Of a stretch of DNA of 64,000 bases, positions 32,454 through 42,317 are shown one piece after another. The notes below the pieces were generated by a model. The model was not told the DNA's origin and ran no database searches. It was given only the letters and a program-made list of their open reading frames with translations. Each line of letters starts with the position of its first letter. Position 1 is the stretch's first letter. Where the stretch lies: assembly GCA_025093985.1 (NCBI GenBank), contig JACAAK010000002.1, positions 2,046,001-2,110,000 on the forward strand, written 5' to 3'. The translations under genes were made by a program, and so were the position numbers. This stretch comes from Calvatia gigantea (Eukaryota > Basidiomycota > Agaricomycetes > Agaricales > Lycoperdaceae).

Positions 32454-33107
32454 TCATTTATTTCCTTTGAAGGGATAGAAGAACACACTTCATCGAGAAG
32501 GAGATGAGCTTCAGATACAAGAAAGTTTGATATGTCAGATGAAGCCATCTGTGTTGGGCTGGGCGTTGATAAGTTGAATGGACGACGGAAGAGATTAATG
32601 AACTGGATACCGTGATATGCTAAATCGTCAGGTTTGCGCCGCGATCAGTTGATCCACAAAACACATCCTGCAACAAAAATGAGGCACAGAGTTGGCTTCA
32701 TCATAACAAACGAAAGCGTAGTCAAGGTATCTATTTATCGAATGATAGGTAACAATACACAGCAGAGTAGTAAGGGCTACACCAATAAAATGCCGAGGCA
32801 ATAAACCTACCAGGCAAGGAGACAAGTTGATTATACATCGAAGATCGGGAGCAGCAGGAAAAGACAAAGGGATACAAATGAGAGATGGGAAGTCAGTCCT
32901 CGTTTTCGAAAGAGAACAAGAGGATACAGCTTTTGATATTAACCATAAGTCAGGTCAATGATTATGGGAAAAAGAGTACCTGTAAAACTGGGATTTTGAA
33001 ATAAGAATATAGCAAAGTTGGAAAGAACGTCAGGTATAAGGGCCAGATGGAAATAGAAATAGATAGTTGTGTCCAAGACTTGAAAGGATGGTTGGGGGGT
33101 TGGGCAG
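32454..33107. other. Spacer: WD40 gene promoter and PKA gene 3' flank
   Basis: No gene is recognised. The open frames here are unspliced, short and without family features. The left part should hold the promoter of the WD40 gene and the right part the 3' untranslated region of the kinase gene. Confidence 0.45.
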
Positions 33108-34599
33108 TTAGAAATCGGGGAAGTGATATGAAAGCATATCGTTGCGAATTTGTGCGGCGATTGTATGATCGTCTTGGAAGAAGCCGGGAATATCTTCAGC
33201 AGAGGGAATGGGCAGGTTGAGGAAATTGCAAGCGCCTTCGGTGGACGAGGCACGAGGGATAATAGGAGCCTAGGGATAGAGATCAGATGGAAAGAGGACA
33301 GATCCATGCGGAAAGGAGACATACGATAATCTCACAACGTTCCAGGGCCTCCCAGTCGACACCTCTGAACCAGGCATGTTGCAGGACGTCTTGAACACCG
33401 TTGTTGACGTTTCCAAGGCGTTTGCTCCTATCGGGGTTCAGGAATCCTCTGATGAGGTCCTTAGAAAGGCGATCTAGTGTCCGGGGCCAATAGACATCAC
33501 CAACGAGGATCTTCTCGTATATGCCGTACGGAGTTTCATCAAAGAAGGGAGGATAACCGACGAGCATTTCGTAACAGAGGACGCCACAGGCCCACCAGTC
33601 AGCAGCTTTTCCATGGCCATCAGACTGAATCACTTCAGGCGCCAAATACTCTGGAGTGCCACAAAGGGTCCAGGTGCGATCATCCACGATTTTGGCAAAA
33701 CCGAAGTCGGTAAGACGGAGATAACCACGCGCATCGAGCAACAAGTTTTCCGGTTTGAGATCACGGTAGACGATGTTGTAGGAATGAAGGTATCGAAGGG
33801 CCAATACGATGGTGGAAAGGTAGAAACGAGTGACATCGGGGGTAAATCGCTGCGCGCGCCTAAGGTGAGTGAAAAGTTCGCCGCCGGGAACATATGACAT
33901 TAGCATGTATATGTTGAGGCCATCTTGGAAAGTCGCGAAGAGATCGACGATGAAAGGGTGATGGACGCGAGAGAGAATGTAACGTTCGGCTTTGACATGT
34001 TCGATCTGGTGAAGCATATCGATCTTTGTCTTGCGCAAAACTTTCATAGCGAAGAATTGAGTTGAACCAGGTTGAGGCGATTTATGCCTAACAAGCAGCA
34101 CATGGCCAAAGGTGCCAGTACCTATATTGTCTTTGTGAGCGGGGGAGAGAAAGCATTGGGCGGGGAGATTCGAAGACATACCCAGAGTACCCCGCACCTC
34201 GAACTCTGACAGCCTGATACCGCCAGGCCCAGTGGGATGAAGGTGTACGCGTTCGTTTTCCAGTAATCGCAGGGGTGGCTGGGGCTGTTCTTCGGATGGA
34301 CAGGGGTCAACATGCATTCCGTTGAAATCGGACTGGGCAGGAGTCAAGGGTTGCGCAAACTGAACGCCTTCCTGGGGGTCCATGCAATCGTCCTCTATGT
34401 TTGTGTCCTCATCAAGAAGGTAGTCGTCATCATCGCTACTTTCGCTACGACCAGGGGAATGGGGAGGGGTAATGGGAGTGGCTTTGAGGGCCATTGAAGG
34501 ATCTTGTTTTGGTTGATAGCCGCGATGGTACGCAATAGGCAGGTGAGAGTCGGCTGGAAGAGAAGCTGAACGGGGAAAGGAATGGTTACAGAAATCCAT
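33108..34599 (-). CDS. cAMP-dependent protein kinase (PKA) catalytic subunit
   Basis: An AGC-family Ser/Thr kinase released from its regulatory subunit by cAMP. Three exons give about 460 residues. A ~150-residue Pro/Ser/acid-rich N-terminal extension precedes the kinase domain. The domain shows the Gly loop GTGTFGHVLLV (across an intron), AMKVLRK with the ATP Lys, ERYILSRVHHPFIV, the catalytic loop YRDLKPENLLL, DFGFAK, the activation segment TWTLCGTPEYLAPE with its Thr, WWACGVLCYEMLVGYPPFF and KRLGN. The C-terminal exon ends YHFPDF, matching the Phe-x-x-Phe end of PKA and lacking the longer tail of Sch9/PKB-type kinases. YRDLKPENLLL and TWTLCGTPEYLAPE are the PKA forms. The start at 34599 is chosen over an upstream in-frame ATG that precedes a poly-Phe run. 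Confidence 0.92.
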
Positions 34600-35257
34600 G
34601 AAAAAAAAAAAATAATGAGTGGTAGGGGTGGTTGTTTTTAACGAGATACGGGGCACGAAAGGTTAAAAAGTTGTAAGAAAGATGGGCTTATTTCTATGTG
34701 ATTTTAAGAGAGAAAAAGAAGAGAAACCAATAGAATTGGATGTGCTGTTGAAAAACCCTGGACTGAATAGATGGTGTGCCTGGACTTCGGGAAGGGTTAC
34801 AGGAGACAGCTGATTAGCTTTTGGAAGGAAGGGACAAGGAAGATTGCTCACCAAGGATGGCAGACACACACTGGACAAAACCTGGGTTTGGTATGGATGA
34901 GGAGTAAGATGAGAGGGAGAAGCAGAAAGCCGGTGAGAGACTGTCCGGTCATTTCAACCCCGCTTCTACACTTGGGCCCAGCGTCACACACATCCTGTCA
35001 CACATAACAAACACTTGGACAGTCGCATCAGCCCATCACAGCAACGTGGACAGGAAAGGGTCCGGGTTGAAACATTCACTAGTGCCACTCGGCAGCTCTC
35101 GGCAGCCGTAAGTATGTAAGTACTCAAGTTTCTATTGCTTCCAGCTTCTTTTCGTATCTCCCAGAAAACGCTCGCAACCGCAGCCTCGGTCCATATTTTT
35201 TATTATGATCAGTTCACTACAAAACTGCCAAAGCTATGAGCATCCGGTAATTCAATT
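34600..35257. other. Spacer: PKA promoter and dioxygenase 3' flank
   Basis: No gene is recognised. An A-rich tract lies directly before the kinase ATG. Two TAAGTACT/GTATGTAAG-like short repeats occur near 35105-35125. Otherwise I see nothing distinctive. Confidence 0.4.
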
Positions 35258-36402
35258 TCATACTCCAAAGGCGAATGTGGGTATCCCGTACAGACCACAC
35301 ATCACCCGGACTTGCCCTCCGTCTCCGGCTCCCGCTGCCACATACAGGGGCACAAAATGATCTTCCCTTGGGTGCGAAGCCCGAAATCCCACATGCTGCG
35401 TTAATTCAAACAATGCCTTCTTGCGTTGCTCACCCTGCTCCAATTAGTAAACCCATTGCCTTGGACACCAAACCCGTTACTCACATCGGCTATTTTAATC
35501 GCTGAGTGGATGGCAGCATCAAATGCTTTGTGATTCTCAGTTGCAGTCATTGGAGAGAAAGACCGCCGGTCTCTCAAATTATGGGCTGTCAATCCCCCAG
35601 ACAGCACCAGAATTCCCTCATCTCTGTCATCAACACGTCAGACCCGGGCACTGCGGGTTATAGAGTATGCATTTAGCACTAACCTCAATTTCGTGACAGC
35701 GTTTCCCAACCCCCAGTTCTTTTCCGGGCTCATACTTGAGTCAATAGAAACTTGCACAATTGGTATACTCGTGAATTCTTCGCCGAACATCAACCGGAAC
35801 GGTACAAACACTCCATGATCAAGTCCAGGTCCTTCAAAGCCACGTCCGTCCTCACCGCGGGGTTCCAGTTTCGACGTTGTCCTGGCTTGGTACCCGTGCT
35901 GCAACCCAGCTCATTTAGCCAAAAGTATTCCGTGTATTAGAGTCAGATCCACCTCTTTGTATAGGTCAACGACCCGCTTAGCCAGCGCAGCATCGCCACG
36001 CGAGATGAATTTGAGTTGATAGAGTTCAGGAGGAAACCCATAGTAATCCATAAGTAAAGGCTGCTTATCTCCGTAATCAGTTACTGTAGTCGCTGCGTTA
36101 GCATACAACAGATTTTCATTGATGATGACAATCTTACCGAGTCGCTCCCCCGACGTCTCCCAGTGAGCGCTGAATACCACAATCCCCTTTGGGTTATACT
36201 TCCCCAACAGCGCTGGTCCAAAATCCTTCAAGAAAGCAGCAAGATTTCCCTTCGGACCATGATACGACATCGTAGCATCATTCCTCTCGTCTTCCGGAAA
36301 CGCCAACATAGGGGACCCATGCGCGAAGAAGAAGGAAGGTATTCTGTCCGGCGCCGAGGGAAGTTCCTCCAGGACTTTACGCCACTCCGCCTGAGTGCTC
36401 AT
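35258..36402 (-). CDS. LigB-type extradiol dioxygenase, 4,5-DOPA dioxygenase-like
   Basis: A class III extradiol ring-cleavage dioxygenase with a single non-haem metal. Five exons give about 310 residues. The expected His ligands are seen: FFFAHGSPMLAF near the N-terminus, GIVVFSAHWET, GLDHGVFVPFRLMFGE and, near the end, HPREDHFVPLYVAAGAG. Further family blocks are DYYGFPPELYQLKF, SIPIVQVSID and EGILVLSGGLTAHNLRD. The family includes YgiD and plant DODA, which open the ring of L-DOPA. Substrate specificity cannot be read from sequence, and no betalain-type pathway gene is nearby. The start at 36402 (MSTQAEWRKVLEELP) is preferred over an in-frame ATG at 36438 because the conserved part begins shortly after it. 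Confidence 0.88.
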
Positions 36403-37044
36403 TCTGTTTCCGCAGGATATACCTCTGAGAGTTCCCAATGAAGAGGTCGAACGACCCCAACGGCTTGAGATCCCCTGATAATGGAAGTTGTTGATAGGTT
36501 GATTATACGCAGGCAGGAATACGACAGATGGGTATCAGCACCCGGCGGTACTCAACGGGGAAATATGGAGCATAGCTAATTCCAATGCAGATTTAAAGTG
36601 TCGGAGACCTTCCCGGTGTAATCAAAATTGACACATAGAAGTCAGCACGCTCACCAATCTGGCCAAACTTGCTTATGCAGAAAACGGCCAGGTGGGATGT
36701 TCCGGTTCACGCTTGAACGTTATTTTGAATTGCCTGCACTAGCATTCTAAGGAACCTGAAGAAGCTCTTACAGAGCCTGATACATTCCGGGCAAAGCCTA
36801 CGAGGAAAAGGGATGTTTATAATATTCCTTCCTCGAACACGTAAGCAAAATTGCCTCTACAAGGTTCCTCCGCGGTACTCGAAAACATACATGATCTGAT
36901 TCTGAACGGAATCGACTAACTTGTCGGGCTTATCGTTCAGGTTCCATATTTCCAGACAGATTCGGCGATGTATAGATCACTCAGAAGACCGGGGTATTGA
37001 TATGAAATGAAGTCCTCCCAGAATGGCATGACGTGAATATCAAC
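36403..37044. other. Spacer, no gene recognised
   Basis: About 640 bases between the start of the dioxygenase gene and the end of the next minus-strand gene. No long open frame, RNA gene or repeat is visible. Confidence 0.45.
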
Positions 37045-39473
37045 CTATGCAACCGTACTGGATACTATGACACGTCTCGGGACCATCGTTTCGAGTGGGC
37101 GGGTCACATCCACCAACCAATCTTTCCACTCCGTTTCCTGTCTACGGAGCTCAACAATTTCCTGTAGTTGTTTGAGCGTCGGGTTGTGGATATGGAGCAC
37201 AAATGTCAAGTCTGTGAAGTCCATCCCCCGCTGGTGAATTACTATACTATTCGTCCCAACCGCGACGAACTCTGAGACATCGACAAAGCCATCCCCGGTG
37301 ATCTGTAACAAAAATATGAACGAGCTAAAGGGATTAAACTGGGGGTGGGGTACTTACAAGGAATGGAGGAGCGATTGGTAGGTCTTTCCTCGAATCACCA
37401 AACCTAACGTTCAATGTGAGTCCTCCATTTTGGGGCCAAAAGGATGGCAAGGAAGTGACAGCTTTCATGAGAGCAGCGTCCGTCGTTGTCTCTGCCTTTT
37501 GGCGCAGATATTTCAAGAGATCTTGAGAGGAATAACATCCCAGCGAAAGGCAATAGCTCGGCTTGATATCTCTATAGAAGGTATGTCGTCCTCTCCGACA
37601 GACAAGAGAGCATCAAAAACCTACCTGAGTCGCAAAGTCGACCTTTTTACCCACTTCGAGATAGCGCCCATGGTCGACTCGGTTATATCGACCGTGAATT
37701 CCATGTTTGTATCTCCTGCATGCCCAGGAGTCAGGGCAATGATGTGGAACCACCCATCGGGATCTTGTTCCGCGCAATTTAGAGTCTCCATATCCTCGGC
37801 TAGACCGGCATTATCAAATACTTCTCTTTCACCTTGTTCCCCAGGCTCCTCGGTGTTATGAGGAGATTTATTTTCGGCTGATCTGTACTCTTCGTACCAC
37901 TTGAAGAGTTGGGCCAACCCGGAATCTTCGGATATAAGTAAAGGTCGTGTCTCTTGGGGTAATCGTGATCCTTCAGTTTGAGTAGCTGGCTGCTTGATGT
38001 TCTGTATGCCAGGAAGAACGGTGGAAGGTGGGTTGGTCGCTTTAGGGACTAAGGGTATGGCAGGAACGGGAGGGGTCGAAGCTGTTTCTATGGAATTCGT
38101 GACAACATGGGAGGTTGAAGATGGTGACTGGGGACCGCCCCACGAGAACTGCGTAGCTTGGCCTGTAAGATTCTGGGCGGTGGGCGTTGCGTCAACGCCG
38201 TCACCCCCGTGTTTGGTATCGACCGCCAAAGGCATCTGTTCCGTTTCGGGCTCCCTTTTGATGAGAGGAACCGAGCCCGATGTCTGACGCCGTGCCTGGG
38301 CTTGCTTTTGTTTAAAATCTTGGAGGTCAGCTTGAACAAACGCTGTGATGTCCACTTTCTTCTTCCGCCTTGATTTAGGCTTTCCAGGGTTTTTTGGCGC
38401 ACCAACCGAGCCAGGGGTCGGAATGGAGGGCGACTTAGTTGGGAGTGTACTAATGGGTGCGTCACGCGCTGCTGCTGGGTTTCTGAACATACCCAGAAAG
38501 ACGATTTCGGGACTCGGGCTCTGAACAACACGTCAAGTCTCAAAGAGCAGACAAGGTTGGAGAACTGACCCTCTGAGAATCTGTCCCAGACGTTTGGACG
38601 CCAAGAGGAGAGGCGAAAACAGAGGCGTTGAGTTCCCCGGAAGTAACCGCTTTTTGAATTCCAGCAACAGTTGGGCCAATTTGCCCGTTTGCCATTTGGT
38701 CTTCTGGTTTAATATTATCTTTAGTCTGGGTGACGCTAAGTGACCCCGGTGGTGATGTGGCGTTCGAAGACATTGTTGGCCATGTATGTTGAGGATTTGG
38801 ATCATGCGATGTGGGGCTAGACGCAGAAGGAAAGGGAGATTGTTGACTTCTGACTGAGTGTGAACAATCAAGGGTTGGAATGTTGAGCAATATAAATTAA
38901 CCTCGTGGAAGATACTGAAGGAGCAGGCGCATTAGCAAGGTTTATGCCTTCAATTGATTTTAACAGGTGGGTCACATCATCTACGAATCCTGTCAAGGAG
39001 GGCGAATGTGGGGTGTGGCAGGCCCTTACCTTGAAGAGAAGGTTCCACAAAAAGATCACGAAAAGGAGCAAGGGCTTTAATGAGTCCCACATAGCTCGCT
39101 GCCAGTGGGTGGTGGAGGTAATGATTCGGCAGAAGTGGAGAGCGGATGTCCAAAGAATGTCCGACAGCGCCGCGAAGAGTCATTTGTGCAGCCTGGCCAA
39201 AGGAAGTTAGCGTCGCTGTGTGTCATGGGCCGTAACGACGCACGATGAGGAGTTGGACTATCTAAGGAAGCATGAGCTAACACGTCGAGACAAATCCCCC
39301 CCAGAACCTACTTTTGGCCTCGCAAGGGCGTAATACGCTTTGGGGTCACTCAACCAAGCGGTGAGTTTTGTTGTAATATCAACATAGTCCTTGTCACTTG
39401 GCATCTTCAGATGAGCTTCATATATGCTAAATAACCTGTCGTTGTTCTTTGCTACATTTTCGTTTTGAGGCAT
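37045..39473 (-). CDS. Unknown protein, Ser/Pro/Lys-rich centre, possible PINIT-like C-terminus
   Basis: Seven exons join into roughly 650 residues from MPQNENVAKNN at 39473. The N-terminal part is helical: YEAHLKMPSDKDYVDITTKL, MTLRGAVGHSLD, VGLIKALAPFRDLFVEPSLQ and VDDVTHLLKSIEGIN. The centre is disordered and Ser/Pro-rich, with a basic KPKSRRKKKVDITAFVQADL patch that could be a nuclear signal. The C-terminal ~200 residues look folded: DGWFHIIALTPGH, KWVKRSTLRLRDIKPSYCLS, LTLNVRFGDSRKDLPIAPPF, DGFVDVSEFVAVGTNSIVIH and MDFTDLTFVLHIHNP. The last blocks loosely resemble the PINIT domain of PIAS/Siz SUMO ligases, but no SP-RING zinc finger is present. I infer a nuclear protein; function unknown. 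Confidence 0.7.
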
Positions 39474-40588
39474 CGTTGGCGCAGCGATGCAAAGAACCCG
39501 CGCTGTGAATGTCGTCGGGGAGTGACTGTAGTTGAGCAGTGACGAGTGCCAGAAAAGGTGGCAGTGAAAGAGTTGGAACAGGTATTGTGTAGAGAACAAG
39601 TTGCGTCGATGAAATTTCCCTGGGAGCACGCGAGCAATCAAGCGTCCAGAAGGGCAATACTTACCTGAGTACTTAAGTACTTAAGTACTGAAGCTTGAAG
39701 GCTTGTCACAGTGATCGATCACAACTCTTCTGATTTCATTAAAATCTTGACTCTCAGTTTTCGAAATATAAACCTCTTTAAACTCTGCAGCATCCTCACA
39801 CTGGACATTCCGCGAATTGAAGTGCGAAGGCTATTGGAATTCATCTCTTGGAGGACCAGTTAGTTCGCCGCATCGGCCTGGAATGACTTGAAGAGTGCTT
39901 CTTGTTGTGTCGAACATGCGAGGCGAGGCATGCCGCATTCCAACTCTTGTGGTTCGCCTGTACTTATTGGGGACAAAGACTTAGGAATGTCGCAGGTTGC
40001 CCTTGTACTTTGTACGAGTCATACTGTATATGCAGAGTGTAACACATACCACTTCTTGTACTTGTTGAAAGTGATGCGGAGTAGCCGCAATAAGATGGGA
40101 GTCACCAGTTCGTGGTTGTATAAAACGCGGCCCACCGCCGCACACGAATATCTCGAGTTTTTCTCTCGTGGCATACTGGATGATAGTGGTTTGAGCTAAC
40201 ACCACCGTCCTGCCACTCCTTTCACGTTATTCACAACGCAAACTCTGATTTTCGTGCACCTTAAAGTTGGGATTTCTGAAATCCGGTTGACGGCCGGGCA
40301 GGTGCCACTTTCCGACAGAGGGCGTGGAAGATACTTTCCTTGACTGCTCTTACTTTCATAGGTTGGCCTCATCACCTACATGACAGTTGAGAATCGGTTC
40401 CTCATTCAACGTGTTCTGATAGATATTCTTTCAATTACATCTGGGTCATAAAGAGGGATAAGGTTTATATTTTGTTTGTGCATTCCACCCTAACCCACGC
40501 CCCTGGTTAGGCCTGCACTGACAGGCCGAGCGACAGGACATTCCAACAACTTGAAATTGAACATTTGAGAAGACCCGTCTCTTTCCGA
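39474..40588. promoter_or_regulatory. Divergent 1.1 kb intergenic region with a palindrome
   Basis: This spacer separates the unknown minus-strand gene from the cAMP phosphodiesterase on the plus strand. It contains a 22-base perfect palindrome near 39667-39688, listed separately. One 103-codon open frame at 39888-40199 shows no family match, splicing or compositional support, so I do not call it a gene. The rest presumably holds promoters for both flanking genes. Confidence 0.5.
39667..39688. repeat. 22-bp perfect palindrome built from AGTACTTA units
   Basis: The sequence reads AGTACTTA AGTACTTA AGTACT, identical on both strands. It can be seen as overlapping AGTACT palindromes spaced exactly 8 bases apart, joined by TTAA-type steps. 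It lies about 190 bases upstream of the minus-strand gene start at 39473. It could bind a dimeric regulator or form a cruciform. Confidence 0.8.
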
Positions 40589-41914
40589 ATGGCTAGTGTT
40601 CTAGAACTGCTCGTTGTGGGCTCAGGTGGGGGTCCTGACGAAACTAATTTATCAGCGTGAGTCACGTCGTCCGCGAGCGTCAATCGTGTTTGCTAACACT
40701 ACAGCCGTAGATACCTTCTTAAGGCGACGGATGCGAGTTGGGACGATGGTATTATAGCTATCGAAGCGGGTGCGGACAAGGTGATCTCAGAAACACCCGC
40801 ACACGAGCTGACCCGGAACTCGCAGGGTCTGGTCAAGGCGCTCTGCGCCAGCTCCTCAAGCAGAATCCCCAGCTCTTAGGCTCAACCACCGACAAACCTA
40901 TTTACTCCGCAAGCCAGATATACTCCTTTGTCAGGTGCGTACTTCGAGTTGTCAGTGAATACTATTTGGCCTTACACTATGTTCTAGATCGTACCTGGTT
41001 ACTCATGCACACTTGGATCACATAAATAGTCTCGTCCTTTCGGCTGGTTCTCTTCGTGGTCAACGGAAAAACATCTATGCAGCCAAGCGGGTGTTGCAAG
41101 ACTTGGAAACGATATTCTCTGATCGTCTCTGGCCAGGACTCGCCTCTTGGAAAGAATCTGACGATGACTACAAGTATCGCTACAAGACGTGGGTTTGACA
41201 ATTGTTGGATGCTCCGAGCTTCGTGCTGACACTCAGAGCTTCCAGACTAGACGCGGATGGAAAATACTACTCTATTCATTCTCCCATCTCCGTCAGGAGC
41301 TTCCCACTCAATCATGGGACATACGAAAGTGGCACCTACTCTTCAACTGCTTTTTTCATTCGCCATGATCCTTCCTCGACCGAATTTCTCTTCTTTGGTG
41401 ATGTTGAACCGGATTCAGTAGCCTTGGTTCCACGCACTGTCGACGTTTGGCGCGCAGCAGCTTCGAGAATACCAGATACACTTAAAGTAATCTTTATTGA
41501 GTGCTCATGGCCCTCGGGACGCGCCGACGACATGCTCTATGGACACCTCACTCCAGAACACCTTGTGGCAGAACTCACCGTCCTTGCGAAGGAAGTGGTG
41601 GCTTATCGCAAAGAACAAGCGTTCAAGACTTCTGTCAGACCTGCGAGGAAACGCCAAAAGACCAATCCTGTCAGTGGTAATGAGCTGGTAGATGCTCTGA
41701 AGGGCTTACGGGTCTACGTCATGCACTGCAAAGATGACATGGAGAGTGGTTGCGACAGGCCTGCAAGGCTGATTATCACTGAGCAAGTTAGAGAGTTAGT
41801 CAAGGCCCACAAACTCGGTGCTACTATTGAATGTGCTGAACCTGGAATGCGCATCGGTGTGTTTCTTTTTATCTGCATCAAAACTGTTGATTGACCTAAC
41901 TGGAAGATATCTGA
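40589..41914 (+). CDS. pde1: Low-affinity class II cAMP phosphodiesterase (Pde1 type)
   Basis: This enzyme hydrolyses cAMP to AMP with a metallo-beta-lactamase-like binuclear metal site and lowers PKA signalling. Six exons give about 350 residues. The family signature THAHLDHINSLVLSAG (metal-binding HxHxDH) is present, preceded by GSGGGPDETNLSAYLLK and SAGIxx-type pieces. Later blocks are FPLNHGTYESGTYSSTAFFI, LFFGDVEPDSV, VIFIECSWPSGRADDMLYGHLTPEHL and VYVMHCKD, which supply the remaining metal ligands. The first intron ends at the second of two nearby acceptors (CCGTAG). The last exon is very short and ends RIDI then TGA. The PKA catalytic gene lies about 6 kb to the left, so effector and off-switch of the cAMP pathway are close neighbours. 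Confidence 0.92.
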
Positions 41915-42317
41915 TTTCATGCTTGCTCATGCCAATATCCTCGACTAAGTTTCCACTTTCGAAAGTTCGAAAGTGATCAACTTTGACTCAACCTCGCATT
42001 GGAGTCGGAATTATATCATGTACTTCTACACGATCACTGTAGCATAGTTCCCTTGCGATGTACTGTATCACGACTGTCGAGAATCTCGACCTTGTAACGG
42101 ATACCCTCTCAATGATCTGGTCCCGATAGCATTATTATTGCTACAATGAAAGCGCAAAAATAACATAACATTCAATGGAGGAGAGGGGAAAGAGAAGAAG
42201 GAACCCGCGGAGTAAAACAAGGATGACAGACATGACTAATGCAAAATAATTCCCGTCCCAGGTATGTGACAAGTCTACAGACGAAGCGATCACTTGAAAC
42301 ATGATCATCATCGGGGT
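41915..42317. other. 3' convergent spacer with an inverted repeat
   Basis: The stretch holds the 3' flanks of the phosphodiesterase (+) and striatin (-) genes. A strong hairpin-forming inverted repeat at 41954-41975 is listed separately. No gene is recognised. Confidence 0.5.
41954..41975. repeat. Inverted repeat, 10-bp stem with 2-base loop, after pde1
   Basis: CACTTTCGAA, then AG, then TTCGAAAGTG: perfect 10-bp arms around a 2-base loop, 40 bases after the phosphodiesterase stop. It would form a hairpin in the pde1 3' untranslated RNA. The overlapping TTCGAA motifs may also be a protein site. Confidence 0.7.

Noticed and set aside
33108..34599. Sch9/PKB-type AGC kinase
   Set aside because: No C2 or PH domain and no long C-terminal regulatory tail; the protein ends with the PKA-like Phe-x-x-Phe terminus.
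39888..40199. 103-codon open frame as a gene
   Set aside because: No family resemblance, no introns in a genome where nearly every gene has them, and no recognisable domain.
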